A DNA stretch of 64,000 nt from assembly GCF_004770145.1 (NCBI RefSeq), contig NZ_RQFW01000012.1, positions 186,001 through 250,000 on the forward strand, written 5' to 3'. Under the pieces are notes generated by a model. That model was given only the letters and a program-made list of their open reading frames with translations. It ran no database searches and was not told where the DNA came from. A program made the translations under genes and the position numbers. Below, piece by piece: positions 50,938 to 59,769 of the stretch. Position 1 is the first letter of the stretch; each line of letters opens with the position of its first letter. This DNA comes from Leptospira bourretii (lineage in GTDB: Bacteria; Spirochaetota; Leptospiria; Leptospirales; Leptospiraceae).

Positions 50938-52515
50938 ATGTCTCGCCGTCCCCTCCGAATTCCCTATGCATTGATTTTGTTTTTTATTGCGTTCTTCCCC
51001 GAATTTATTTTAGGGAAAGAAATTTCTATCCTGCCAGCTTACATTTCCGGAGAAGTTCCACCTGTCCTTGGATCAAGAAGAGAGGCAGGGTTTGAATTGT
51101 CCCGTCTTTCACGACACTATATCAAACGAAATTTTTTTACTGAAGTTACAGATCCAAAACTTATTGAAAATTATTTAAATGAATCGGAATGGAACGAAGA
51201 AAGTGAACTAAAAGATCAGGATCTTTTTTCTTACTGTACAGAGTGGGATTCTCATTTTGTTGTTCAAGACCAGATAGATTTTGGAAATCCTATCCTTGTC
51301 AAAACGGTTATCTTTAACTGTAAAAACCAAGCAAGACAAACCATCCAATCCAAACTCATTTCAAACTTTGTTTTAGCGTATGAAAAACATAACGAAAAAA
51401 GTTTTCGATTTTTGCCTCCTCGGTTTTACGAAAAGAAAAACAAAATAGCTCCAAATTATGAAATCAATCTATTCATAGACATTCATTCTTCTTATGCATA
51501 TTACAAAAAAGACGTTTTAAAGAGTTTGTCCGCTTTGTACGATCAGGACGGGCTGTTCTTAGGTGTGACACTCGTAAAGAAAGATAAAATAGTCACCATC
51601 CCACCAACAAAAGAACACATTGAAATCAAAAAATTGATGGAAGAAACTGGATGGCAAGGAAACAACCAAGCTGAGTCCATTGTATCCGCCTTACAAGGTT
51701 TAAAGTCGAAAATTTCATCGGGAAAAAAAGAATCAAGGAAGCTTTTTTTACTTCTTTCTTCTGCTGTGAAGGACAAGTCCGGATCGATCATCATGGCATT
51801 GAATGATTTACGACATATGGAAATTGAACCAGTTCTATTAGTTCCCAACCATTCTGAATTAAGTACAATTCGAGAATTACAAAGAATTGGCAAAGCAAGT
51901 AACAGTCGTGTTGTTGGAATCACTGAATACCAAAAAATTGGAACTTCCGAAGGATATGAATACCTTTACTTAAATCAATTCAATGTGTATTCCTCGATTG
52001 AAGAGTTACCAATGCCTTTTAATTGGAATCAAAACCAAATCAAAAAATATGATGCCTCTTTGGTTCGTGCGGCAGTCGATGTGGTCACACCTTACAATCT
52101 TTATATGGCTTACGAAAAAATATCTGATAAACGTGTATTGGAAAAAGAAGAAATCAAAACTGATTTAGAATACATTCTGCGAACAGAATCAAATACAGAC
52201 CAAACAGAAAAGGATAGATTTCAAACAGTTCTTGTTGAATCAAAAGGAGAAGCCATTTGGATTCAGTTGCCATATGATGTGGTCGTAACAAAAGGAAAAG
52301 AGTATTTAATCCAAACAACTTTTGTTTTGGATCCTCTATCCACATGGGGAGTGAAAAATGCTCCTGCCGAAACCAATTTGTTAAAAATAAATACTACCTA
52401 TCCAAAGACATTGATGGTGAAACCATCGCAGGCGAAAAAGTTTTTGGATACAAACAAAATTAGAGAATTTAACGGTTACTTGCAAGGGACAGTGAGTGTC
52501 ATCAAAAAGAAGTAA
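50938..52515 (+). CDS. Exported protein with a possible vWA-like domain
   Basis: A 525-residue protein with a signal peptide (ALILFFIAFFPEFILG). Around residues 180-345 it alternates strands and helices; NLFIDIHSSYAYYKKDVLKSL loosely recalls the start of a von Willebrand A domain (DxSxS), followed by RKLFLLLSSAVKDKSGS. The match is weak and metal-binding residues are incomplete. I do not recognise the family. It overlaps the next gene by 20 bases. Confidence 0.6.
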   Translation: MSRRPLRIPYALILFFIAFFPEFILGKEISILPAYISGEVPPVLGSRREAGFELSRLSRHYIKRNFFTEVTDPKLIENYLNESEWNEESELKDQDLFSYCTEWDSHFVVQDQIDFGNPILVKTVIFNCKNQARQTIQSKLISNFVLAYEKHNEKSFRFLPPRFYEKKNKIAPNYEINLFIDIHSSYAYYKKDVLKSLSALYDQDGLFLGVTLVKKDKIVTIPPTKEHIEIKKLMEETGWQGNNQAESIVSALQGLKSKISSGKKESRKLFLLLSSAVKDKSGSIIMALNDLRHMEIEPVLLVPNHSELSTIRELQRIGKASNSRVVGITEYQKIGTSEGYEYLYLNQFNVYSSIEELPMPFNWNQNQIKKYDASLVRAAVDVVTPYNLYMAYEKISDKRVLEKEEIKTDLEYILRTESNTDQTEKDRFQTVLVESKGEAIWIQLPYDVVVTKGKEYLIQTTFVLDPLSTWGVKNAPAETNLLKINTTYPKTLMVKPSQAKKFLDTNKIREFNGYLQGTVSVIKKK

Positions 52516-53383
52516 ACAAACTTCAGAATGGATTTCTAGCGGATCCGATATCCAAAAGATTCGCAACCAGTGGGTAGAAACTTCCAATTCCAATTTACCG
52601 ATGTTAATCATTGGAGAAAGGGGTGTAGGGAAAAGTTTTTGGATCGAAAGAAGTTTAGAACAAAGAAATATTTCTTCCAGTAACGTAGTAAGTTTTGATT
52701 TTTCATATCCTTTTGCCTTTGCGGAATCCTTAGAAAAAATCAAATCATCCAAACAGATGGTGACCATTCAGATGGATCGCATCACAAAGGCAAAACCAGA
52801 AGAAGTATTGTTATTACAACAATGGTGGAAGTCAGAAAAATACGAAGAAAAATCAAAAGTATATTTGTATTGGGAAATTCATTCAGAAGAACTGGAAATT
52901 TTAAACCAAAAGAATGTATATTCAGATTTTTATGATCAGTTAAAATCCTTTCGCTTTGAACTTCCTAATTTGAAAAAACGAATTTCTGAATTACCGTTAT
53001 TTGTTTCTCAGTTTTTAGAGGAAGCAAACACCGATCTCGGTAAAAAAATTACAGGGATGGAAGAGGAGTTTTTTGTTTTTTTTAAAAACAAAACATTTAA
53101 CACAAATCTCTCTGAACTAAGAGATATGATCTTTGCACTTGTTGGATTTTCTTCTGGCAAACAATTACATTGGAAACAGATCCCATCTCATTTTTTTGAA
53201 AACCAACTCACAGAATTAGAAGTGAAACCTGGGATTAGTTTGGAAAGTTATGAAAAGGAAATCATCAAAGCCAATTTGATTTATACAAAAGGAAATAGAG
53301 AAAAAGCCGCTAAATTACTTGGAATTTCTGAAAGGAATTTATATCGCAAATTACATGAATATCATTTGGAAGATCTTTCTTGA
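52496..53383 (+). CDS. P-loop protein with Fis-type HTH, degenerate enhancer-binding-like regulator
   Basis: A 295-residue protein from GTG at 52496. Walker A GERGVGKS lies at residues 40-47. The C-terminal 45 residues are a Fis-type helix-turn-helix (KANLIYTKGNREKAAKLLGISERNLYRKL), as in NtrC-type regulators. The GAFTGA loop that contacts sigma-54, and clear Walker B and sensor motifs, are absent. It may be a regulator that does not act through sigma-54. Its tail overlaps holA by 22 bases on the opposite strand. Confidence 0.65.
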   Translation: MSSKRSKQTSEWISSGSDIQKIRNQWVETSNSNLPMLIIGERGVGKSFWIERSLEQRNISSSNVVSFDFSYPFAFAESLEKIKSSKQMVTIQMDRITKAKPEEVLLLQQWWKSEKYEEKSKVYLYWEIHSEELEILNQKNVYSDFYDQLKSFRFELPNLKKRISELPLFVSQFLEEANTDLGKKITGMEEEFFVFFKNKTFNTNLSELRDMIFALVGFSSGKQLHWKQIPSHFFENQLTELEVKPGISLESYEKEIIKANLIYTKGNREKAAKLLGISERNLYRKLHEYHLEDLS

Positions 53384-54471
53384 AGTAAGGAAAAAAGATG
53401 CATAATTTTTTGTAAAAAATAATTCCTACCTTCTTCGTCACGAAGTCCTGATTTGAATTTGATATTCATTTCAATCACTTGGTCATAAAATAAATCTAAA
53501 GTTTTATCAGTAAATAAAGCGGAATCAGAAACCAATTGCCTTCTTACAAAGTTTTTTCTCGCATCGGAATAACTTCCTGTTTTCAAAAGTTCATCCATAA
53601 TGGGAATAGGAACTTCACCATTGTGCCTTGTCCGTATGACTTTGATTTTGCGAATTTCATCTAGTTTGTAACTGAGTCTGGTTAGGAAACTAAGAATCTC
53701 CGAATTTTGGTCATTGAACTTGGTAAATTCTTTAAAAAAATCGACCTTTCGTTTTTGAACCAATGTTTCTACGAGTACATTGGTATTTAGTTCATTTTGA
53801 CTGAATAAAACGGAATTCACATCATCGATGGTAAACTTGGAACGATGTAAGTATTGTTTGAGTTTTTTTACGCTTTTAAGATAAGCACCTACGTTTGCGG
53901 GAATTCGATGGATAAATTCATCGGCAGCATTTGGTTCAAAATGTACTTGTTCCTGGTCACAAACTTCTTTGAATACTTTTGGATAGTCGCTCGGATATAA
54001 AAATTTGGTTTTGTAATAGTTTAAGGTTCCTTGAAAGAGTTGGACCAAACTTTGTGGAATGTCTTTTCCATCGTAATGAACAATGAGAAAAATTTCATCA
54101 GAAACGGCGGTTATGTTTTTTCGAAATCCAGAAGCAAAGTCTTTCCATTCTTGTGTCGCCTTTGTATCAAGTATGGGTTTAAAAAGTGCAGCAGCTTGTT
54201 TGACAATGATAAGTTTTCTTGGGTAAAACATATCTGGAGTGAAGAGTTCCGCAAAAAGTTTTGCCTGTTCTCCGGATTCAGATACAATGAGAATGATTTC
54301 GTAAGGGCCAGAAGATTTCGAAAGTGCCTCTTTGTAGTGATCGATGATCAGTTCAAATTCATAAGAATCCTCCCCTGTGTAGGCAAAAAATTGCGGGAGA
54401 TTACTGGTCTGAGTTTTGAATAATTGGAAAAGAGAGCTAAATTCTCTCGCTTGCGATTTTTTTGTTTCCAT
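53362..54471 (-). CDS. holA: DNA polymerase III delta subunit
   Basis: A 369-residue protein with the HolA plan: an N-terminal FAYTGEDSYEFELIIDHYK block, a central RKLIIVKQAA strand and C-terminal collar helices. It shows low conservation, as usual for delta. It opens the beta clamp in the clamp loader with DnaX and HolB, both in this window. Moderate confidence because the family is divergent. Confidence 0.75.
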   Translation of the reverse strand: METKKSQAREFSSLFQLFKTQTSNLPQFFAYTGEDSYEFELIIDHYKEALSKSSGPYEIILIVSESGEQAKLFAELFTPDMFYPRKLIIVKQAAALFKPILDTKATQEWKDFASGFRKNITAVSDEIFLIVHYDGKDIPQSLVQLFQGTLNYYKTKFLYPSDYPKVFKEVCDQEQVHFEPNAADEFIHRIPANVGAYLKSVKKLKQYLHRSKFTIDDVNSVLFSQNELNTNVLVETLVQKRKVDFFKEFTKFNDQNSEILSFLTRLSYKLDEIRKIKVIRTRHNGEVPIPIMDELLKTGSYSDARKNFVRRQLVSDSALFTDKTLDLFYDQVIEMNIKFKSGLRDEEGRNYFLQKIMHLFSLLQERSSK

Positions 54472-54522
54472 TTTTGTGAATCCGGTCTAATCTTTCGATG
54501 GGATCGAGGCGATATTCATAGT

Positions 54523-54753
54523 ATGGAAATCTCAAGTAATGTGGCAAGAGTTTCAGGACTAGGCGAACCATATATGTATGTGTCTCCCACATACAACACC
54601 CAAGCTGTGGAGCAAGTAGAAGCAATCCAATCTCGCTCTTACCAGCCAAAGTATGTTTCGGGTGAAACAGAAAAAAAAGCAACGGAAGTCCAAACAAGTC
54701 CAGAGGCTAAAGCAGCTTACAAACCTGGAAATTTGGTCAATCTTTACGCTTAA
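54523..54753 (+). CDS. Small protein of unknown function
   Basis: A 76-residue protein from the ATG at 54523; a longer frame to 54424 would overlap the holA start. It has no signal peptide or membrane segment, and is rich in Tyr, Val, Glu and Gln. I do not recognise it. Its 3' end overlaps maf by 17 bases, tail to tail. A real gene is likely because the frame fills the space between holA and maf, but the support is thin. Confidence 0.5.
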   Translation: MEISSNVARVSGLGEPYMYVSPTYNTQAVEQVEAIQSRSYQPKYVSGETEKKATEVQTSPEAKAAYKPGNLVNLYA

Positions 54754-55345
54754 AAGACTTTTCCCAAAAAGGCAACCAAACCGAAGAACGAGCTAAAAAA
54801 CTTCGGAGGGGAAATCCCATCACATTCGTATACGATCCAAACCTTGTGGCGACAGGTCCGTTTTCATCTTGGATTCCATAAGAGCCTGCTTTATCAAAAG
54901 GTTGGCATCGCAAAATATAATCACGTATTTCCACTTCGCTCCAATTTTTAAATTCGATAATTGTCTCCTCGTAGAAAAAATCAACCTTCGATTCTATCTG
55001 CAAACCGGCCCCAGAAAATACGGAATTTTTTTTCCCCGAAAGTGTTTTGAGGATCCGAACGGAATCTTCCAGGTCGGTAGGTTTGTGTAAAATTTCATTT
55101 TGAAATACAACAATGGTATCAGCAGCCAAATAAAGATGGTTTGGGTTCCCGTCGTTACCTAATTTTGAGTGAACCATTCGTTCTAAATATTGGAGTGAGG
55201 GTTCTTTGAATTTTTGAGACTCATCAATGTTTGCTGGTTCCACCTGGAACAAAAATCCTAGATCCTTGAGTATTTGGATCCGTCTTGGCGATGTCGATTT
55301 GAGTATAAACAAATTCTTGCTATTCCTTACGGGATATTGTTTCAT
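54737..55345 (-). CDS. maf: Maf-family nucleotide pyrophosphatase
   Basis: A 202-residue Maf protein: LKSTSPRRIQILKDLG at the N terminus, YLAADTIVV, ILKTLSGKKNSVFSG and the C-terminal GSYGIQDENGP block. Maf hydrolyses dTTP, UTP or modified nucleotides as a house-cleaning enzyme. Its start is only six bases from the divergent lipoprotein start at 55352. Confidence 0.9.
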   Translation of the reverse strand: MKQYPVRNSKNLFILKSTSPRRIQILKDLGFLFQVEPANIDESQKFKEPSLQYLERMVHSKLGNDGNPNHLYLAADTIVVFQNEILHKPTDLEDSVRILKTLSGKKNSVFSGAGLQIESKVDFFYEETIIEFKNWSEVEIRDYILRCQPFDKAGSYGIQDENGPVATRFGSYTNVMGFPLRSFLARSSVWLPFWEKSFKRKD

Positions 55346-55351
55346 TTCATA

Positions 55352-55594
55352 ATGATGAGTCCTCGACTTTTGGCTATTTTTTTATGGGCTTTCGTTTTTG
55401 TTTTTGGATGCAAACGAGGTCTTTCGGAAGACATCCAAGATTGTAATCCCGTAGCAGATTATTACGAAAAGGGAACACACTACATAAGAAGAGATTTGGT
55501 TCGGGATGATAATACTTTAGATTATAAAAAACTTTTGGAAGACACAAAACCTCAAGCTAGCGATTGTTATCCTTCCAATCACGAGGTAAAATGA
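55352..55594 (+). CDS. Small lipoprotein
   Basis: An 80-residue protein from the ATG at 55352 (55355 is equally possible). Signal segment LLAIFLWAFVFVFGC ends in a lipobox Cys. Three further cysteines lie in the mature part, which is charged (DYYEKGTHYIRRDLVRDDNT). Function unknown. The stop overlaps the SDR start as ATGA, so it is co-transcribed. Confidence 0.65.
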   Translation: MMSPRLLAIFLWAFVFVFGCKRGLSEDIQDCNPVADYYEKGTHYIRRDLVRDDNTLDYKKLLEDTKPQASDCYPSNHEVK

Positions 55595-56328
55595 GTTTAT
55601 TTGATGTAAAAGGAAAGTCGATTTTGATCACCGGTGCCAGCCGAGGCATCGGAAAAACATTAGCCCTTGGTTTTCGAGACGCAGGCGCCATTGTCTATGG
55701 AGCAGGCTCTAGACCAGAATCCATTGAATGGATGGCTAAAGAAGGAATCAACGGAGTGGTTCTTGATGTACGCAGTGAAGGTGCAGCATTTGAAATCATC
55801 GGTCAAATCAAAGCAAAACATGGAAGACTCGATACTCTCATCAACAACGCAGGAATTGCAACAAATACTCCCGCTTCTGGATTCAAAGAAGAGGAATTAC
55901 AAAATATAGTTCAGACAAACTACGTAGGTGTGTTTCGCAATTGCCAAGCTTATTACAAACATCATAAAAAAGAAGGTGGAAACATCATCAATGTGGCTTC
56001 AGTTCTTGGAATGGTGGGAAGTAAACTGGCTTCTGTTTATTCTGGTACCAAAGGTGCTGTCATCACTTTATCGAAAGCACTAGCCATTGAGTGGTGCAAT
56101 AATGGTTATCGCGTGAATGTCATTTGCCCGGGGCTCATTGATACAGAAATGACCGATATGATCAAAGACAAAGAATTCATCATGAAACAAGTGCTCGCTG
56201 GTATTCCTATGGGGCGTCTTGGAAAACCTGAGGAACTCCTGGGAGCGGCCATTTATTTAGCCTCTGATTCTTCTTCGTATATGACGGGTCAGTGTCTTGT
56301 TCTTGATGGGGGACTCACAGCACAATAA
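55591..56328 (+). CDS. Short-chain dehydrogenase/reductase
   Basis: A 245-residue SDR. Cofactor motif GASRGIG, NNAG, catalytic Tyr and Lys in YSGTKGA, and the C-terminal YMTGQCLVLDGG. NAD(P)-linked oxidoreductase; the substrate cannot be named. The ATG at 55591 overlaps the upstream stop (ATGA). Confidence 0.9.
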   Translation: MSLFDVKGKSILITGASRGIGKTLALGFRDAGAIVYGAGSRPESIEWMAKEGINGVVLDVRSEGAAFEIIGQIKAKHGRLDTLINNAGIATNTPASGFKEEELQNIVQTNYVGVFRNCQAYYKHHKKEGGNIINVASVLGMVGSKLASVYSGTKGAVITLSKALAIEWCNNGYRVNVICPGLIDTEMTDMIKDKEFIMKQVLAGIPMGRLGKPEELLGAAIYLASDSSSYMTGQCLVLDGGLTAQ

Positions 56329-56348
56329 TTGCTGCTGTGTGAAACCAA

Positions 56349-56975
56349 ATGATCCTATACCTCCATCCAGAAAATCCAGAAATCCGAAAACTCAAACAAA
56401 TTTCGGAGAGATTGAAGGATGGAGCTGTTTATATATTTCCAACTGACACAGTTTATGCGATCATAGCGGACGCACACTCTAAATTGGGAGTTGAGAAAAT
56501 ATACTCCATTCGAAAACTTCCCAAAGACAAACCACTTTCTCTGATGTGCACAGACATTTCTATGGCATCAAATTTTATTGAGTATTTGCCAAATTCTGCT
56601 TATCGTTTGATGAAACGAGTGACACCTGGCCCCTTTACCTTTGTTTTAAAAGCAAATAAAAACTTACCAAAACCATCTGTGGTTCACCACAAAGACAAAC
56701 AAATTGGAATTCGTATCCCTAACCATATTTACCTCAGTGAACTTTTAAAAATCCATGATTCCCCTCTCACATCCACTTCTGCTTTTTGTGATGATGAGTT
56801 CATCATCGATATTGATGATTTAGAATCCATTTACGGAAACCAAGTGGATGGGATTGTCGATGGCGGGATTGTCAAAATGGAACTTTCCACTATCTTACAG
56901 ATCAATGATGACTCAATTGAGTTGATTCGGGAAGGTAAGGGATATGATCTCATTGCTGGTGAAATTTCTAATTAG
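56349..56975 (+). CDS. L-threonylcarbamoyladenylate synthase (TsaC/Sua5/YciO family)
   Basis: A 208-residue YrdC-fold protein: YIFPTDTVYAI, SIRKLPKDKPLSLMC, TPGPFTFVLKAN and GIRIPNH. The family makes threonylcarbamoyl-AMP for tRNA t6A. The length lacks a Sua5 C-terminal domain; YciO-type proteins of unclear activity look alike. tsaB and tsaE lie 6 kb downstream. Confidence 0.85.
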   Translation: MILYLHPENPEIRKLKQISERLKDGAVYIFPTDTVYAIIADAHSKLGVEKIYSIRKLPKDKPLSLMCTDISMASNFIEYLPNSAYRLMKRVTPGPFTFVLKANKNLPKPSVVHHKDKQIGIRIPNHIYLSELLKIHDSPLTSTSAFCDDEFIIDIDDLESIYGNQVDGIVDGGIVKMELSTILQINDDSIELIREGKGYDLIAGEISN

Positions 56976-56994
56976 ATTAAAAAACCTAGGTTCA

Positions 56995-58083
56995 TTAAAA
57001 ACTGAGACCCGGAATTTTTTTAAGGTGTGCTTCATACCCAAACATTTTTTTTTCTGAATGTTTAGGTAGTTTGATTGGAATTTCCTTCTGCGCATATTTC
57101 ACAATGGGAATGATTTTATATCCGTGTGGGTAAACCCAAACCGGTTCCGTACTTACACTTTTAATCTGTTTCTCTTTTTGTGAGTTTATTTCTAATGAAA
57201 AAGATAAAATAATCCCACCATCGGTGTTCTCTCTATTTTGCGCCGACAAAAAATTGCCAAGGGAATAGGCCACAAGTCTGTCCTCTCCATTCTTTTCTTC
57301 CTGGAAGTGATCGATTCTTTGCACTACATGAGGATGCCCTCCAATGATGATATCGGCCCCAGCTTCGAAACCTATCTGAACCCATTTGGTTTGTGACTTG
57401 TCTGGTTTTTCTTCATACTCAGTTCCATAATGATACCAAAGGATTACAAAGTGGATTCCATTTTCTTTGGCAAAACTAACATCTTCCTGAATTTGTTTTT
57501 CACTTAAAAGTCGAACGATTCGATCATTTTTGACAGGAATTCCATTTGTGGAATATGTATAATTATAAATCGCAATTTTGATCCCATTCACTTCGATAAA
57601 AAAATCTTTTCGATTTAGATAATCCGAATGTGATTTGAAAGTTCCAATAGGAACCATTCCCATTTGATTCACAGAATCGATCGTATAATCAATTCCAAAG
57701 GCTCCTTTATCCGCAGAATGATTGTTTGCTGTTGATAAAATATCAAAACCTGCGTTTTTGATTCCTGTTAAATAACCGATAGGAGATCCAAATCGAGGGT
57801 ATCCAGTAAACTCATTTGGATCATTTGCGATTGTTGTTTCTAAATTTCCTAAGGTTAAATCAGCATCTTGTAATGAATTTGAAATGAATTCGAAACTGCT
57901 ACTAGAATCATATTCTTTAGTCTTTGAAAGATAATAAGAGGAGATTTGTGAGTTATGGCACATGAGATCCCCAACCACTTTAATTCTCACTTGCCTAGTA
58001 AAGTAAACATCGGGAAGAGTGTAACAAGATAGGAAGGGAACAGTGATAAACCCAAAATATAAAAAACGAAATATTTTAATCAT
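56995..58083 (-). CDS. CapA-like lipoprotein (PGA_cap metallophosphatase fold)
   Basis: A 362-residue protein with a lipoprotein signal (FITVPFLSC, Cys20). Metal motifs of the CapA/calcineurin-like fold are visible: VVGDLMCH, LGNLETTI, STANNHSADKG and GGHPHVVQ. CapA-like proteins act in polyglutamate or other polymer handling; the substrate is unknown here. The ATG at 58083 is needed for the signal peptide and overlaps the opposite gene by 41 bases. Confidence 0.85.
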   Translation of the reverse strand: MIKIFRFLYFGFITVPFLSCYTLPDVYFTRQVRIKVVGDLMCHNSQISSYYLSKTKEYDSSSSFEFISNSLQDADLTLGNLETTIANDPNEFTGYPRFGSPIGYLTGIKNAGFDILSTANNHSADKGAFGIDYTIDSVNQMGMVPIGTFKSHSDYLNRKDFFIEVNGIKIAIYNYTYSTNGIPVKNDRIVRLLSEKQIQEDVSFAKENGIHFVILWYHYGTEYEEKPDKSQTKWVQIGFEAGADIIIGGHPHVVQRIDHFQEEKNGEDRLVAYSLGNFLSAQNRENTDGGIILSFSLEINSQKEKQIKSVSTEPVWVYPHGYKIIPIVKYAQKEIPIKLPKHSEKKMFGYEAHLKKIPGLSF

Positions 58084-59749
58084 AGTTGGTCTGATTTTGG
58101 TTTTATCCAGTTGTGGTTGGGAAAAGGATTATAAACGTGCTGCTTATCTTTCGATGCAGCCCGATACAGATTTAATCTTAGCGCCATTTCCATTCAATAT
58201 TTTTGATAGAGAGGCAAGGGATGCAATCACTCTTTCCCATTATTCAAAAGAAGAAATAAAAAATATTTTAGAAGACCATGATCTATCTTGGGATGAGTTG
58301 AAAAACCAATGGCAATTGGATGCCGAAGATGAACATTTTTCGAAAGAAGTAAACTACACATCGCATTATACTCAATATTTTTATGATACCGAAATTCCCA
58401 TTTGGATTTATGGACCGAAGTGGATCAGAAATGGGCAATACTCTGATGAGATCAACCAACAACATATTCCTTCTATCTATGGAAAAATCTTAGATTTTCC
58501 ATTTAAGAATACAATCGATGTATCCTATTTAGAAAAAATATTCCAAAACGAGAAGGTAAAACCAGAAATCATCGTTACCGTTGTAGTTGATCAAGGTGGA
58601 CGACAACTTTACAAAGCACATAAAGGTGCTTATCCATTTCTTGAAGATTTAAAAAACAACGCTGCTTACTTTAAAAAGGCAAAAGTGGCTCACTTGGAAT
58701 CACATACTGCTGTGGGTCATATGGCGATTGGAACTGGAGCCTTTCCTAAAGACTCAAAAATTTTCTCGAATGAAATTTATACATATGCAGATGGAAAGGT
58801 TCTCCATAGACCCGTTTATCAAGGAAAAAACAAAGATTGGGATTTGAGCGAAATGCAGGTCCCGAGTTTTGCTGATGAATGGGATCTTTCAAAGAATAAT
58901 GAACCTGTCATCGTAAGCCAATGTTATGCGGCAAGGGCAGCAGTGGGTATGGCAGGACATGGAAAACTATTTTCCCTTTATTCAAAAGATTCGGCAACAG
59001 AACTTCCCGATAACGATTTTGTTTATTGGCAAGATGTCAAAAGTTTATCCTGGTCGACGTATAACGATGCCTTCCTTGTTCCTAAATCAGTACAAAAGTA
59101 TAACTTGTACCAATTCTATTTGAATCATAAAAAAGACATATCGACTCACTTTGAAGCCAAAGATCCAATCGATTTGATCGCAAAAATCCACCACTTCCAA
59201 GGTTCTGAATTTCAGGCAAAGATGGATGGAGCCCTTTTTCGAGACAGCATTACAGAAACGATAATCAATACAAAAAAAGATAAGGATGGTATCACCGATC
59301 TTGCCTATGTAACTTTGAAGGCTACGGATGCCGTCGGACATTTGTATGGATGGGAATCAAAAGAAGCAGAACAAGTTTTAAAAGCTACAGATAAAGAAAT
59401 TCAAACTATATTCGAATATCTAAAAACTAATTTCGGTGATAACTTTATAATGGTGGTAACAGCAGATCATGGAGCTGCGCCCATGCCGGAAATTTCCAAT
59501 GGTTTATTCTTAAGTCATGAGCAGTTCTTCTCAACTGTGAATGAACTTCTCCCAGAGTCAGAAAGAACAAAACGTTCTCTTGTGAAGTGGGTGGCTCATT
59601 CTCAATTATCTTTGGACAGAGATTTGATGAAGGCATATCAGATCACTGAAGAGGCAATCATTCAAAAGATCATGTCCATTCAGGTAAATGATCGAAAGTT
59701 TTTCAGAAAGGTTTGGAAACGAGAAGAAATCCCGAATCTATCTTTATAA
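58043..59749 (+). CDS. Alkaline-phosphatase-fold type I phosphodiesterase lipoprotein
   Basis: A 568-residue protein from GTG at 58043, preceded by AGGAAGG. Signal segment LIIVGLILVLSSC gives a lipobox Cys. Metal and nucleophile motifs of the type I phosphodiesterase fold are VVVDQGG, LESHTAVGHMAIGTG (Thr nucleophile), KATDAVGHLYG and VTADHGAAPMP. It should hydrolyse phosphoesters at the cell envelope. Its 5' end overlaps the CapA-like gene head to head. Confidence 0.85.
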   Translation: MINPKYKKRNILIIVGLILVLSSCGWEKDYKRAAYLSMQPDTDLILAPFPFNIFDREARDAITLSHYSKEEIKNILEDHDLSWDELKNQWQLDAEDEHFSKEVNYTSHYTQYFYDTEIPIWIYGPKWIRNGQYSDEINQQHIPSIYGKILDFPFKNTIDVSYLEKIFQNEKVKPEIIVTVVVDQGGRQLYKAHKGAYPFLEDLKNNAAYFKKAKVAHLESHTAVGHMAIGTGAFPKDSKIFSNEIYTYADGKVLHRPVYQGKNKDWDLSEMQVPSFADEWDLSKNNEPVIVSQCYAARAAVGMAGHGKLFSLYSKDSATELPDNDFVYWQDVKSLSWSTYNDAFLVPKSVQKYNLYQFYLNHKKDISTHFEAKDPIDLIAKIHHFQGSEFQAKMDGALFRDSITETIINTKKDKDGITDLAYVTLKATDAVGHLYGWESKEAEQVLKATDKEIQTIFEYLKTNFGDNFIMVVTADHGAAPMPEISNGLFLSHEQFFSTVNELLPESERTKRSLVKWVAHSQLSLDRDLMKAYQITEEAIIQKIMSIQVNDRKFFRKVWKREEIPNLSL

Positions 59750-59769
59750 AATAGATTCGAGAATTGTCT

